From positions 1,482,501 through 1,546,500 of the forward strand of contig NZ_CP121471.1 of assembly GCF_033954835.1 (NCBI RefSeq): 64,000 bases of DNA, read 5' to 3'. The notes under the pieces were generated by a model. That model made no database searches, was not told the origin of the DNA, and worked only from the letters and a program-made list of their open reading frames with translations. Positions 7,606-20,054 of the stretch are shown piece after piece (within the stretch, counting starts at the first letter, position 1; the number at the start of each line of letters is the position of its first letter). Position numbers and translations under genes: made by a program. This stretch comes from Thiorhodovibrio frisius (GTDB lineage: Bacteria; Pseudomonadota; Gammaproteobacteria; Chromatiales; Chromatiaceae).

Positions 7606-9228
7606 TTAGGCGGCTTGTTCGAGCAGCCGCTGTTCGTATTCTGCGCGGAAGTAGCGCAGGGTGCTCAGTACCGGATTGGGCGCCGTTTGCCCAAGTCCGC
7701 ATAGGCTGGTGGCCTGAACCACCTCGCAGAGTTCCTCCAGCAGGGCAAGATCCTGCCTGCCTGCCTCGCCCTTGACGATGCGATCCAGCAGTCCGTGCAT
7801 CTGCGCGGTGCCGGCGCGGCAGGGGATGCACTTGCCGCAGGACTCCGACATGCAGAACTCCATGAAAAAACGTGCCACCTCGACCATGCTCGAGGTTTCG
7901 TCCATGACGATCATACCGCCTGAGCCCATGATGGTGCCGAGCGTCTTGAGGCTGTCGTAGTCGACTGGAATGTCCAGATGCGCCTCGGGGATGCAGCCGC
8001 CGGAGGGGCCGCCAGTTTGCACCGCCTTGAAGGCTTTACCGCCCGGAATGCCGCCGCCGATGGCCTCAATGATATCGCGCAGCGGGGTGCCCATGGGCAC
8101 TTCAATCAGGCCGGTGTTACAGATGGCCCCCGCCAGCGCGAACACCTTGGTGCCTTTGGAGCGCTCGGTGCCAATGCCGGCAAACCAATCGCCGCCCTCG
8201 CGCACAATCGGGGCGATGTTGGCGTAGGTCTCGACATTGTTGATCAGCGTCGGATGGCCCCAGAGCCCGGACTCAGCCGGGTAGGGCGGGCGGGGTCTGG
8301 GTTGGCCGCGACCGCCCTCAATCGAGGCCATCAGCGCGGTCTCCTCACCGCAGACGAAGGCCCCGGCGCCCAAACGGATTTCGATGTCGAAGTTAAACTC
8401 AGTCTCGCAAATATGGTGGCCAATGAAGCCGGCGCGTTTCGCTTTGCGAATGGCGGTTTTGAGCCGCTCAACCGCCAGCGGATACTCAGCGCGGATGTAG
8501 ACAAAGCCCTTGTTGGCGCCAATCGCATAGGCGGCCATCGCCATGCCTTCCAGCACCCGATGGGGGTCGGATTCGAGAATGGCGCGATCCATGAAGGCAC
8601 CCGGGTCGCCCTCATCGGCATTGCAGATGACGTATTTCTGTGTTGCGGGCATTTTGGCCACAGTCGACCACTTAAGCCCGGTGGGATAGCCGCCGCCGCC
8701 GCGTCCGCGCAGGCCGCTGGTGGTGACCTCGGCGATCACTTCCGCCGGGGTCATTTCAGTCAGCGCATGGACCATGGCGTGGTAGCCACCGAGGGCCACA
8801 TAGCCTTTGAAGCTGTTGGGGTCAACAATGCCAGAGTTCTCCAGCACAATGCGCTGCTGGCGGGCAAAGAAGGGCATCTCGGTCGGGCAGTGCAGGCGCT
8901 CCATGGGAGTGCCGGTTTTGGCGCTGGTGAGTATCTCCGGCGCATCGGTGGCGGCCACATCGCGATAAATCTGCGCTTGGTCGAGCGGGGCGTCTTTGGC
9001 GGCGATGGCCACCAGCGGCCCGGCCGAGCATAGCCCCATGCAGCCGACCTGCTTGACGCAACAGCCGGCATGATCGCTGGCGTCGCAGCCGGTGGTCAGA
9101 GCCTCGAGCACCGGCAGGGCGCCGGAGGACTGGCAACTCGCGGCGGTGCAGACGCGAATTTCCGTCTTGACCGCAGCATATTCCTCGCGATGCTTGTCGG
9201 CGAGTTCTTCGAGATCATCAACATTCAC
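7606..9228 (-). CDS. hoxF: HoxF, NADH/FMN-binding diaphorase subunit
   Basis: The protein has 540 residues. Residues about 20-95 form a thioredoxin-like [2Fe-2S] domain (CTAASCQSSGA, then GCCVKQVGCMGLCSAGP). The NuoF-like core follows: the NADH/FMN site with GLRGRGGGGYPTGLKW, CNADEGDPGAFMDR and GAGAFVCGEETALMASIEG, and the [4Fe-4S] ligands SCGKCIPCRAG plus the SLCGLGQ cysteine. It exchanges electrons with NAD(H). The start overlaps the hoxE stop by 4 bases (ATGA). Confidence 0.97.
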   Translation of the reverse strand: MNVDDLEELADKHREEYAAVKTEIRVCTAASCQSSGALPVLEALTTGCDASDHAGCCVKQVGCMGLCSAGPLVAIAAKDAPLDQAQIYRDVAATDAPEILTSAKTGTPMERLHCPTEMPFFARQQRIVLENSGIVDPNSFKGYVALGGYHAMVHALTEMTPAEVIAEVTTSGLRGRGGGGYPTGLKWSTVAKMPATQKYVICNADEGDPGAFMDRAILESDPHRVLEGMAMAAYAIGANKGFVYIRAEYPLAVERLKTAIRKAKRAGFIGHHICETEFNFDIEIRLGAGAFVCGEETALMASIEGGRGQPRPRPPYPAESGLWGHPTLINNVETYANIAPIVREGGDWFAGIGTERSKGTKVFALAGAICNTGLIEVPMGTPLRDIIEAIGGGIPGGKAFKAVQTGGPSGGCIPEAHLDIPVDYDSLKTLGTIMGSGGMIVMDETSSMVEVARFFMEFCMSESCGKCIPCRAGTAQMHGLLDRIVKGEAGRQDLALLEELCEVVQATSLCGLGQTAPNPVLSTLRYFRAEYEQRLLEQAA

Positions 9229-9725
9229 TGTGCGATCTCCTGTTCAAGCTTGGCATTAAGCGCGTTGCTGTCGAGTTTGCCCGACACCTGCCTGTCGATC
9301 ACCACCGCCGGGGCCAGCCCGCAGGCACCAACGCAGCGCGCGGTCATTACCGACAGGGCGCCGTCTTCTGTCGTCTCGCCGGGATTGACGCCAAAGCGCT
9401 GCTCCAGCCCCTCGATCAGCGCACCGGCCCCCTGGATGTAACAGGCGGTGCCGGTGCAGACCACGCAGCTATGCCGGCCTTGGGGCTTGAGCATGAACAG
9501 GTGATAGAAGGTTGCGACCCCGAATACCTTGCTGAGCGGCAGGTCGAGGGAATCGGCGACGAAGATCATCGCATCTTCATCAAGAAAGCCGAAGGCATCC
9601 TGTACGCTGTGCAGGGCCTCAATCAGCGCATGCTCGGCATAGCCTGTGCGGCGCATGGTGGCATTGACGATTTTCCAGCGTTTGTCATCGCTGGGCAGGC
9701 TCGGGCGGGCGCGTTGCATGGTCAT
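9225..9725 (-). CDS. hoxE: HoxE, NuoE-like [2Fe-2S] subunit
   Basis: From the ATG at 9725 the protein is 166 residues, the usual HoxE size; the frame can be extended to 9827, but the extra 34 residues look unlike the family. It has a helical N-terminal part and a thioredoxin-like [2Fe-2S] domain with CTGTACYIQGA and CVGACGLAP. HoxE joins HoxFU and is thought to widen the range of electron partners. It is the first gene of the operon hoxE-F-(small ORF)-U-Y-H-W. No convincing promoter or sigma-54 site was seen upstream, and the ribosome-binding site is weak, so the start is not certain. Confidence 0.92.
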   Translation of the reverse strand: MTMQRARPSLPSDDKRWKIVNATMRRTGYAEHALIEALHSVQDAFGFLDEDAMIFVADSLDLPLSKVFGVATFYHLFMLKPQGRHSCVVCTGTACYIQGAGALIEGLEQRFGVNPGETTEDGALSVMTARCVGACGLAPAVVIDRQVSGKLDSNALNAKLEQEIAQ

Positions 9726-10062
9726 GGCGAATGCAAAATCCGTTGGCTGGCCGCAGTCTTTAGGCCTTGGGTCTTTGAGTAAGGTCGCGCTGAATAGCGT
9801 CGGGCACGACCCTGACAGAGCCACCATTAAAACGCGAGCGGGCAGGGTGCGCCAAGTAAAGATTTGATGTGACAGCTTGGTGCGCGCTATCTGGCATCCA
9901 CTACGCGCCTATGTCACACGGATGTCAGTACCTTCATAATGCGGCATACTTTCAAGAAATAGCGGCTCCAGAACTCTTGCCACTGCGACAGGGCCACGTG
10001 TTCATGATGGCGGCCCGCTCTCTTGCAACTCATCACTCAAACCAACCCACTTTTGGGCGGCT

Positions 10063-10827
10063 ATGCATCCAGAAAATACCAAACCACGGCGACGCAGCGG
10101 CATCTACCTGCTGCCCAATCTTTTCACCACTGCGGCGCTTTTTTCCGGGTTCTACGCCATCCTGGCCGCCGAACATGGACGTTTTGAGGCTGCCGCGCTC
10201 GGCATTTTCGCGGCCATGGTGTTCGATGGCTTCGACGGGCGCATCGCCAGGCTGACCAACACCCAGAGCGACTTTGGCGCCGAGTACGACAGCCTCTCCG
10301 ATATGGTCGCCTTCGGTGTGGCACCGGCCTTGGTGGTTTACAACTGGGCGCTGTCCGGGCTGGGTAAGCTTGGCTGGCTGGCGGCCTTTGTGTATACCGC
10401 TGGCGCTGCGCTGCGCCTGGCGCGCTTCAATACCCAGATCGGCATGGCCGACAGGCGCTACTTTCAGGGGCTGCCAAGTCCTGCTGCTGCGGCTATTCTG
10501 GCGGGCGCGGTCTGGATCGTCACGGATAACGCCCTCAGCGGCGACTACCTCGCCTGGTTGGCCGCGCTGCTCACGGCTGCTGCCGGGTTGCTGATGGTGA
10601 GCAACTTCCGTTATCACAGCTTCAAAGAGCTGGATGTCCATGGTCGGGTGCCCTTTGTGGTTATGGTGGCGGTGGTGCTGGGCTTCTCGCTGGTGGTGCT
10701 CGACCCACCCATTGTGCTTTTTGTGCTCTTCGTCGGTTATGCCATCTCCGGCCCCCTGATGACGCTGTTCCAGTTGCGCCAGCGGCGCGACACGCGTCGG
10801 CGCGAGCGTCAGCCCGAGCACGACTGA
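10063..10827 (+). CDS. pssA: CDP-diacylglycerol-serine O-phosphatidyltransferase
   Basis: This 254-residue integral membrane protein carries the full CDP-alcohol phosphotransferase motif, DG-x2-AR-x8-G-x3-D-x3-D, visible as DGFDGRIARL followed by DFGAEYDSLSD near residues 50-75. About seven hydrophobic segments and the opening IYLLPNLFTTAALFSGFYA match the PssA family of subclass II. It makes phosphatidylserine, the precursor of phosphatidylethanolamine, at the inner membrane. The C-terminus is a basic tail. It is followed after 4 bases by the Kef-type antiporter gene, so both probably share a transcript. Confidence 0.92.
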   Translation: MHPENTKPRRRSGIYLLPNLFTTAALFSGFYAILAAEHGRFEAAALGIFAAMVFDGFDGRIARLTNTQSDFGAEYDSLSDMVAFGVAPALVVYNWALSGLGKLGWLAAFVYTAGAALRLARFNTQIGMADRRYFQGLPSPAAAAILAGAVWIVTDNALSGDYLAWLAALLTAAAGLLMVSNFRYHSFKELDVHGRVPFVVMVAVVLGFSLVVLDPPIVLFVLFVGYAISGPLMTLFQLRQRRDTRRRERQPEHD

Positions 10828-10831
10828 TCCC

Positions 10832-12568
10832 ATGGAAGCAGAATCCTTCGTCTCCTCGGCGGTGCTGCTGCTGGTGGTCGCGGCTTTGGCGGTGGCTATC
10901 TTTCGCCATTTCGGACTGGGTTCGATTCTTGGTCTGCTGGTCGCCGGTGTGCTGCTGGGGCCGCACACGCCAGGCCCCTCAGTCACCAACAATGTTGAAG
11001 ATCTACGCCATTTTGCCGAGTTGGGCGTGGTGCTGCTGCTCTTTGTCATCGGCATCGAGATGCATCCCGGGCGCCTGTGGGAACTGCGCCGCACCCTCTT
11101 TGGCCTGGGTTCGCTGCAAGTGTTGCTTACCGGGCTGGCGCTGGCGGCCTACTTCCGGCTGTTTCAACCCGACTGGTCCACCGCCCTGCTGATTGGCATG
11201 AGCCTGGCCCTTTCCTCGACCGCGCTGGTCGTGCAGATGTTGCAGGAACGCGGCGATATGGCGAGCTGCCATGGCCAGACCGCCTTTGCCGTGCTGCTGA
11301 TGCAGGATCTGGCTGTGGTGCCGTTGCTGGCGTTAATGCCCGTGCTGGCCGATGTCGGGCCGCTACCGGAGGAGATACCCCTGTGGCAGCAGGTTGGAAC
11401 CGTCGTGGCTCTGGTCAGCGCGGTGATTCTGGTCGGGCGTTATCTGGTGCCCTGGGTGCTGGAGCGACTGTCGCGTCAGGGCAATCGCGATGCCTTTTTT
11501 CTGGTGGTGTTGGCCTCGGTTTTTCTCGCTGCTGCCGCCATGGAACACGCCGGACTGTCCATGGCGCTGGGCGCGTTCCTGATGGGCGTGATGCTCTCTG
11601 GTTCGCGCTTCAGCCTGCAGATTCAGGCGTTGGTGGAACCCCACAAGGGGCTGCTGATGAGTCTGTTTTTCGTCGCCGTTGGCATGTCGGTCGATCTGAG
11701 CATTTTGATCGATGAGCCACTGCAGTTCGGTGAGCATCTGGCCAGCATTCTGGCGATTAAAATCCTGGTGCTCTTCCTGCTGTGTCTGGTGTTTGGCGTG
11801 GGCCGGGCGGCGGCTTTTCGCGTTGCCTTTCTGCTGTCACAGGCGGGCGAATTTGGCTTTGTGCTTTTTGGCGCCGCCAAGCTGCTTCGGCTGATTGATG
11901 ATCGAACCTTCGTGCTCTTGGTGGCGGTCATTTCGGTCAGCATGCTGCTCACCCCGCTATTGGTGGCGCTGGGTGAATGGCTCGCGCGACGCGCGCCTGG
12001 CGGCATGGATGGTGTCGACGGCTCCCTGCGGTTGCCGGAGCGAGAGGCGGGCAGTGCGCCGGCGCGGGTTATCATTGCCGGATTCGGGCGAGTTGGCCAC
12101 ACGATCGGCGCCATTCTGACCGGGCATGGGATTTCCTACGTGGCCTTCGAGTCCAATCCTGAACTGGTCGCCAGCTGGCACCGTGAAGGCTGCCCGGTGT
12201 ACTACGGCGACATCGGTGATCCCCATCTGCTGGAGGCGGCCGAAGTCGAGCAGGCCGATCTGGTCGTCCTGACCATCGACGACCAGCGCGCCGCCATCAA
12301 TGCCACCCAACTGATTCGCGCTTATGCACCAGATGTGAAAATTGTCGCGCGTGCGCGAGATTTGACCACCTGCGATGCGCTCCTGCGCGCCGGCGCCACC
12401 CAGGCATTTCCCGAAGCGGTCGAGGCCAGCCTGCGACTGGCGGCCGAGACCCTGAGTGCGCTGGGTCTTGGGACTCAGGAAGTGGACATGCTGCTGAACA
12501 ATGTGCGTGGCACGGGGTATGCACTGGTGCGCGAAGAGGTGCCGGAGGATTTGGCGGGCAGCGCTTGA
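10832..12568 (+). CDS. CPA2-family monovalent cation:proton antiporter (Kef-type)
   Basis: The protein has 578 residues. About 12 hydrophobic segments (residues 1-385) form the CPA2 exchanger domain, including GLLVAGVLLGPHTPG and LSLALSSTALVVQMLQERG. A cytoplasmic RCK/TrkA-N domain follows from about residue 410, with the nucleotide-binding GFGRVGHTIGAILTGHG and the DIGDPHLLEAAEVEQADLVVL segment. This is the layout of KefB/KefC and YbaL potassium efflux proteins. Without the ancillary KefF/KefG gene nearby, glutathione gating cannot be claimed. It probably exports K+ or Na+ in exchange for protons. Confidence 0.85.
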   Translation: MEAESFVSSAVLLLVVAALAVAIFRHFGLGSILGLLVAGVLLGPHTPGPSVTNNVEDLRHFAELGVVLLLFVIGIEMHPGRLWELRRTLFGLGSLQVLLTGLALAAYFRLFQPDWSTALLIGMSLALSSTALVVQMLQERGDMASCHGQTAFAVLLMQDLAVVPLLALMPVLADVGPLPEEIPLWQQVGTVVALVSAVILVGRYLVPWVLERLSRQGNRDAFFLVVLASVFLAAAAMEHAGLSMALGAFLMGVMLSGSRFSLQIQALVEPHKGLLMSLFFVAVGMSVDLSILIDEPLQFGEHLASILAIKILVLFLLCLVFGVGRAAAFRVAFLLSQAGEFGFVLFGAAKLLRLIDDRTFVLLVAVISVSMLLTPLLVALGEWLARRAPGGMDGVDGSLRLPEREAGSAPARVIIAGFGRVGHTIGAILTGHGISYVAFESNPELVASWHREGCPVYYGDIGDPHLLEAAEVEQADLVVLTIDDQRAAINATQLIRAYAPDVKIVARARDLTTCDALLRAGATQAFPEAVEASLRLAAETLSALGLGTQEVDMLLNNVRGTGYALVREEVPEDLAGSA

Positions 12569-12643
12569 ACGGATCCGTCAGTCGGATGCTGCGCCCCGTT
12601 TTTACCTTGAAACCAAGAATCCTGACAGTTCGGAATTTAAGCC

Positions 12644-14659
<2,016 letters not shown>

Positions 14660-14662
14660 CAC

Positions 14663-17600
14663 ATGACTGCAGAGATGTGGTGGGCCTCGCTCGCGCGCAT
14701 GATCTCTGGCTTGATTGGCCTGCTTTTCCTCCTGAGCGCTGGGTACACCGAGGCCGCGTGCGACGCCTTTGCACTCACCGCCGAGCAACGCGCCTGGCTT
14801 GATGCCCATCCGGATATCGTCCTTGGAATGACGGATCAATACCCGCCAGAATTGATCCGCGCGGGCGATGGTGAGCTGTCCGGGATCCTGATAGACGTGC
14901 TGGACCTGCTCAATCAACGCCTCGGTAGCTCGATTCGCTTGCAGGCGGATACATCCTCGCCGACGCTGATCGAGGAGGCCCGGGCCGGGCGGCTCGACGG
15001 CTTACTGGCGGTAGCGCAATTGCCGGTTTGGGATGATCAGTTTCTGCTGACCGACAGTTATTTCGAGACCTACCTTTATCTGTACGCGCGTGACGGCGTC
15101 TCCCTCGTGGGCACCGACCTCGCGGCCTTGTCGGGACAGCGCGTCGGAACGCTCCAGGATCACAAACGCATCAATGCCTTGCTCGCGCCGGTTGCCGAGG
15201 ACATGGAGCACATTGAGTTTTCTTCCAATGAAGCCCTGGCCGCAGCGCTGATCGACGGGCGTATCGATGTGGCGGTGGCGCCTGGCACCTTCGACTGGTG
15301 GCGACGGCAAAACACCATGAGCGACTTCGGCATCGCCGGTGTACTCGAAGGCAGCGAGTACCAGATTGCCATGGCCATTCGCAAGGACTGGGCACCCCTG
15401 GTCAATATCCTCAATCTGGGCCTGGCCAGCATCAGCAACGACGAATGGATCGCGATCCTCAGTCACTGGGTCGGTGGGTTGCGGTTCGCGCGCCTGAGCC
15501 GGCGCCTGACATTGACTGAAGACGAGCGCCGCTGGCTGGACGAGCATCCAGTCATCCGCTATGGCATCAGCGCCTGGGCGCCGATTGAATACATCGATAC
15601 CGAGGGCCAGCCGGCCGGCATCGCGCCGGACTATCTGCGCCAGATCGAAGCCCTGCTTGGGGTGCGCTTTGAGCCGCAGACCATCGAGCTTTGGCCCGAG
15701 GCGCTGGATGCGCTCGCGGACGGCAATCTTGACTTGCTTCCAGCGGCCATGCCCCGCAGGCAAGACCGCCAGGGGCCTTGTCATTTCACTGCGCCCTATC
15801 TGCGGTTTCCCGTCGCCATCTTCGCGCGTGTGGAAACGCCTTTGATCGACAGCCTGAGGCGCCTCGCCGGGAAGCGGGTGCTGGTGAGTGAGGGCTATGC
15901 CACCGAGGAATGGCTGCGCGCCGAGCATCCCGAGATCGACCTGGTGCTGGCGCCCGATGTGCGCACAGCCGTGCGCTGGCTGGCCGAGGGGCGGGCCGAT
16001 GCTCTCGTCGGCAATCTGTTCGCGGTGAGTCAGGCGATCACGCTGGAAGAGTTATTTCAGGTCCGCGTCGCTGGCCATACGGACTACACCTACGAACTGG
16101 CCATGGCGACCCGTCCAGATTGGGACATTCTGAACGGGCTGCTTGAGCGTGCGATTGCGGCGATTCCCGTCAGCGAACAGGATGCGATCAAGAGCCGCTG
16201 GTTGAGCGCGCAGCCAGTGCCGCGCATCGACACCCGCTTGGTCTGGCAGGTAACGCTGGCGGTTGCCCTGGTGGTGGCCGTTATTCTGGCCTGGAACCTG
16301 AGTCTGGCGCGCCAAATCCAGCGCCGCCGGCGTGCCGAAGAGCGCCTGGGCGCCAGCGAGCAGCGCTATCGCGGCATGGTCGAGTCGGCCAGTTCAGTGC
16401 TTGTGTTTTATTGCCTGGACAAGCATGGCGTCGTGCTGGATGCGGGGGCTGGCACGCTTGAGCTGTTTGGCATGCAAGAACATGAAATGCTCGGTCGGAA
16501 CTGGCGCGATATTGCCGCTTGGAGTGGCGACAGCCTGGTGCTGGGCCAGCGGGCGCTGGCGACCTGCTGGCTTGGCCAGGCGCCGGCGCCCGTGACCCTC
16601 ACCTACGAACTGGATGGTGAGCGCCGCCATTTGATCAGCTTCCCGCACCCGGTCAAGGATGACAACAACCGCGTGGTGCGCATTGAGGGGCTGAATGTCA
16701 ACCTGACCGAACGTCTGCGCCTTGAGGAAGAAGTACGCGAGCTGGAAACCGATTTTCGCACCCTCTTTGAGCTGTCCCCGTTACCGATCGTGATTTCAAG
16801 CGGTGACGAGGAACGCGTGCTGATGGTCAATCAACGCTTTCGCGATCTTGTGGGTTACGAAATCGACGAGATACCGGATGTCGCACGCTGGTGGCCCAAG
16901 GCCTATCCAGACCCTCAGTATCGCCAGCAGATTGAGGCGGAGTGGCAGCAAAAATTGGCGCGCGCCATGACGACGCAAAGCCCCCTGGAGCCCATGGAAG
17001 CGCAGGTGCGCTGCGGCGATGGACAAACCCGAATCTTTATTTTTCACGCCACCAGTCTGCGCCAGCGACAGTTGGTGATGTTTGTCGATGTCACCGAACA
17101 GCGCGCGACCGAGGCGCGGCTGCGCGCAGCCCAAGAGAAAGCCGAGGCGGCCAATCGCGCCAAGAATGAGTTTCTCGCCAATGTGAGCCACGAAATCCGT
17201 ACGCCGATGAATGCCATTCTCGGCATGCAGTATCTGTGTCTGGAGACCGAACTGGATCAACGCCAGCGCGAGTATCTAACCAAGGCCCAGAGCGCGACCA
17301 ATGCGCTGCTCGGATTGCTGAACGACATCCTTGATGTCTCCAAGATCGAGGCCGGGCATTTGCGCCTGGACGCACAGCCCTTCGCGCTGTCCCAGGTCTT
17401 AGATCAGTTGCTCGACATCGTCGGTCGCCAGGCCGAGGATCAGGGTTTGGGCTTTCTGATTGATTGCGCGCCCGAGGTGCCCGAGGCGCTCTACGGCGAT
17501 GCGCTGCGGCTGAACCAAATCCTGCTTAACCTGGCGAACAACGCGCTGAAGTTTACCGAACAGGGCGACATTCGCATTGATGCGCGCCAACTCGAACGCT

Positions 17601-18988
17601 TGCCGGCGGCGGCCGGACAGAGCCGCGAGCGGGTGCATCTGGAGTTTCGCGTCCGGGATACCGGCATCGGCTTGAGCGAGGAACAGATCGCCACCGTGTT
17701 TCAGCCCTTTCAGCAAGCAGACGGCTCCATCACTCGCCGCTATGGCGGCACCGGGCTGGGGTTGTCGATCTGCAAGCGCCTGGTCACCCTGATGGGGGGC
17801 GCCATTGGCGTTGACAGCAAACCGGGGGAGGGTAGCACCTTCTGGTTTACCATCTGGAGCCAATGCCTGCGCGCAGACGAACAACCCGTTAGCCAGCAAC
17901 CCCAGCGGTTGACCCAGGCGCCGCGCGGCCTGGCCGGTCGGCGGATGCTGTTGGTTGAGGACAACCCGGTCAATCGCGAGGTGGCGCGCGCCATGCTGGA
18001 GCGCGCCGGGATCATCGTCAGCGAGGCCGAGCAGGGTGTTGCGGCGCTTGCGCAGTTGAGTGAACAGGGCTGCGAGGCCTTCGATCTGGTGCTCATGGAC
18101 ATTCAGATGCCGGAGATGGGCGGGTTGGAAGCGACCCGGCGCATCCGCGCGCGACCCGATGGCACCCGGCTGCCGATTATTGGCCTCAGTGCGCATGTCC
18201 GCGATGAGGATGTGACCCGCGCCCGAGAAGCCGGCATGAACGCCCATCTGGGCAAGCCGCTTGATGTCGCACGCCTTTACGGCCTGCTGGCCGAACAGCT
18301 CGGCTTGAATGTGGACAGCTGCGTTGGAGATGGCGGCGAGCGACCGACCGATGCGCTTGAGTTGCCCGCCATCTCTGGGCTGGATCCTGCCGCTCTGAGC
18401 GTCGCGCTGGGTCCGAATTTTGACATGTGGCCGAAGCTGCTCAGGCTCTTTGAGTACACCCATATCGGGAGTCTGGCGCGCATCGATGCGGCACTGGCTG
18501 CCGGCGACATCGCGCTGGCCGAGAGCCATGCACACAGTTTAGCCGGTGCTGCCGGCAATCTGGGGCTGGTGGAGATTGGCGCCGCCGCTCGGGCGCTGGA
18601 AGATGTGCTAAGAGACCAGCCGCCGGCGGATGTCGCGCTGGCCGAGGCACGCGTGCAGCTCGCCGATCAGCTGGAGCCGGCACTGGCTGCCATCGCCGCC
18701 TGGCGCGACCAGGTCGCGACTGACCAGACCGCCATGGATCTGGGCGCCACTCAGGCACCGGCCGAGCCGCCCACTGCGGTCAGCCGTGAACGCCTGGAAG
18801 AGCTGCTGGCGCGACTGTACGAATTGACCCAGGCGCACGATCCGCGCGCGGAGGATCTCTTGCTTGAGGAAAATATCCTGCTGCATGCCGGCCTCGACCC
18901 GGATCAATATCGACGCCTGGAGCGCCAAATCACCGGCTATCGGTTTGCCGCAGCCAGCGACACGCTGGCGCAGTTGCGGGAAACCTAA
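14663..18988 (+). CDS. BvgS-like hybrid sensor kinase with two solute-binding domains
   Basis: The protein has 1441 residues. An N-terminal hydrophobic segment (about 12-30) is followed by two tandem periplasmic SBP_bac_3 domains (about 40-265 and 285-510, each opening with a RxWLDxHP motif). A transmembrane segment lies at about 526-545. Two PAS domains (about 570-690 and 700-820) lead to HisKA with [11 protein letters not shown] (H843), and an HATPase ending [15 protein letters not shown] receiver has D1146 in LMDIQMPEM, and an HPt domain carries H1291 in [12 protein letters not shown]. This is the BvgS/EvgS architecture for a multistep relay. The usual Lys of the HPt HxLKG motif is Ala. 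No DNA-binding response regulator lies beside it. Confidence 0.93.
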   Translation: MTAEMWWASLARMISGLIGLLFLLSAGYTEAACDAFALTAEQRAWLDAHPDIVLGMTDQYPPELIRAGDGELSGILIDVLDLLNQRLGSSIRLQADTSSPTLIEEARAGRLDGLLAVAQLPVWDDQFLLTDSYFETYLYLYARDGVSLVGTDLAALSGQRVGTLQDHKRINALLAPVAEDMEHIEFSSNEALAAALIDGRIDVAVAPGTFDWWRRQNTMSDFGIAGVLEGSEYQIAMAIRKDWAPLVNILNLGLASISNDEWIAILSHWVGGLRFARLSRRLTLTEDERRWLDEHPVIRYGISAWAPIEYIDTEGQPAGIAPDYLRQIEALLGVRFEPQTIELWPEALDALADGNLDLLPAAMPRRQDRQGPCHFTAPYLRFPVAIFARVETPLIDSLRRLAGKRVLVSEGYATEEWLRAEHPEIDLVLAPDVRTAVRWLAEGRADALVGNLFAVSQAITLEELFQVRVAGHTDYTYELAMATRPDWDILNGLLERAIAAIPVSEQDAIKSRWLSAQPVPRIDTRLVWQVTLAVALVVAVILAWNLSLARQIQRRRRAEERLGASEQRYRGMVESASSVLVFYCLDKHGVVLDAGAGTLELFGMQEHEMLGRNWRDIAAWSGDSLVLGQRALATCWLGQAPAPVTLTYELDGERRHLISFPHPVKDDNNRVVRIEGLNVNLTERLRLEEEVRELETDFRTLFELSPLPIVISSGDEERVLMVNQRFRDLVGYEIDEIPDVARWWPKAYPDPQYRQQIEAEWQQKLARAMTTQSPLEPMEAQVRCGDGQTRIFIFHATSLRQRQLVMFVDVTEQRATEARLRAAQEKAEAANRAKNEFLANVSHEIRTPMNAILGMQYLCLETELDQRQREYLTKAQSATNALLGLLNDILDVSKIEAGHLRLDAQPFALSQVLDQLLDIVGRQAEDQGLGFLIDCAPEVPEALYGDALRLNQILLNLANNALKFTEQGDIRIDARQLERLPAAAGQSRERVHLEFRVRDTGIGLSEEQIATVFQPFQQADGSITRRYGGTGLGLSICKRLVTLMGGAIGVDSKPGEGSTFWFTIWSQCLRADEQPVSQQPQRLTQAPRGLAGRRMLLVEDNPVNREVARAMLERAGIIVSEAEQGVAALAQLSEQGCEAFDLVLMDIQMPEMGGLEATRRIRARPDGTRLPIIGLSAHVRDEDVTRAREAGMNAHLGKPLDVARLYGLLAEQLGLNVDSCVGDGGERPTDALELPAISGLDPAALSVALGPNFDMWPKLLRLFEYTHIGSLARIDAALAAGDIALAESHAHSLAGAAGNLGLVEIGAAARALEDVLRDQPPADVALAEARVQLADQLEPALAAIAAWRDQVATDQTAMDLGATQAPAEPPTAVSRERLEELLARLYELTQAHDPRAEDLLLEENILLHAGLDPDQYRRLERQITGYRFAAASDTLAQLRET

Positions 18989-19092
18989 GGACGCCTGTCG
19001 CTTTTTTCTCCTCTCCTGCCCAGTGCTAATGCCAAAGCGCCGATGACCGCTGCGGACACAAAGCCTGAACAATCGCGGACTCGCCAGTCTAG

Positions 19093-19350
19093 GTGATCCG
19101 CGAGATTGCTGAGCAGACCAACCTGCTCGCGCTCAATGCCGCCATTGAGGCAGCCCGCGCTGGCGAGCAGGGCCGAGGTTTCGCGGTGGTCGCCGACGAG
19201 GTCAAAAAACTTGCGGAGCGCACGGCTTCCGCCACCAGTGAGATCAGCACCATGATTGCCGCCATTCAGGATGAAACGTGCGTGGCGATCACCTCAGTCC
19301 GCGCTGGCAGCGAACAGGCCCATGCCGGCGCGGGGCTTGAACCGAATTAG
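19093..19350 (+). pseudogene. remnant of a methyl-accepting chemotaxis protein
   Basis: Eighty-five codons encode the highly conserved tip of the chemoreceptor signalling hairpin ([20 protein letters not shown], then [13 protein letters not shown] and KKLAERT). An in-frame TAG lies directly before the GTG. The sensor, membrane and HAMP parts upstream and the C-terminal helix downstream are missing, and the frame ends after a short unrelated tail. The fragment is therefore a relic of a deleted or recombined receptor gene, not a functional protein. Confidence 0.8.
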
Positions 19351-19439
19351 GCTCAGTCTTTCGGTCTCGGGAGCATGCGATGAGCACAGTTCTTTGGGCT
19401 CCGTTTGGCCGATGCCACCGGCAATTTCTGGTGTCGCAG

Positions 19440-20054
19440 CTAAGTTGAGCTAACCGGGTCTGCGAGGAAGAGCGCGGCGCCGGTGGGGGAGGGTGCATGG
19501 ATTCCCGGCTTGTGTGGCTTCATGGCGATATGCCAATCGCTCAGGATGGTCTGAACGCTTGTGAGAATGTCGGGCAGGCGCTGCTCCACGGGCGTGGACA
19601 GTTCGGTGCCGAGTTCCAAATTCTCTGGAACCACGCCAAGGAGTACGATCTCGCGCGGGCGGTAGTCGAGCAGTTGGGCGAGAGCCAGCACGTCGCTGAT
19701 GCCCAGGTGATGCATGGAGAGTTTTTTGGAGAGTGCGGCCAGGATGGCGTCATTGCGAAGAATTTGAATATCGCCGGGCGCTGAATCCGGCGCGAAGAGG
19801 GCGTCGATCAGCAGGATGAGGTTATGTTCCTGAAAGAGCGCGAGCAGGTCGAGTCCGGTGGTGCCGCCGTCGACGAGCTCGACACTGCTGGGGGCGAAGC
19901 CATACTGCTGCTCAAGCCGGCGCAGGACGTGAATGCCAACGCCCTCGTCGCTCAGCAACAGATTGCCGAGTCCGATGATGAGCGCATCGGACTCGGCGGC
20001 GATATCTGCGGTTGGGACCGAATTAGGCGCAGAATCAGAGATTAGTGTTGACAC
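19440..20054 (-). CDS. hybD: HybD-type [NiFe]-hydrogenase maturation endopeptidase
   Basis: This 204-residue protease has the family motif IIGLGNLLLSDEGVGIHVL with the nickel-binding Glu near residue 38. The second ligand region is in the LILLIDA segment, and the histidine is in the HHLGISDVL segment. It should remove the C-terminal peptide of the co-encoded large subunit HybC. It begins with GTG and overlaps hybC by 20 bases. The N-terminus (about 22 residues rich in Ser, Ala and Asp) and the C-terminal tail after residue 175 are longer than in E. coli HybD. Confidence 0.9.
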   Translation of the reverse strand: MSTLISDSAPNSVPTADIAAESDALIIGLGNLLLSDEGVGIHVLRRLEQQYGFAPSSVELVDGGTTGLDLLALFQEHNLILLIDALFAPDSAPGDIQILRNDAILAALSKKLSMHHLGISDVLALAQLLDYRPREIVLLGVVPENLELGTELSTPVEQRLPDILTSVQTILSDWHIAMKPHKPGIHAPSPTGAALFLADPVSST

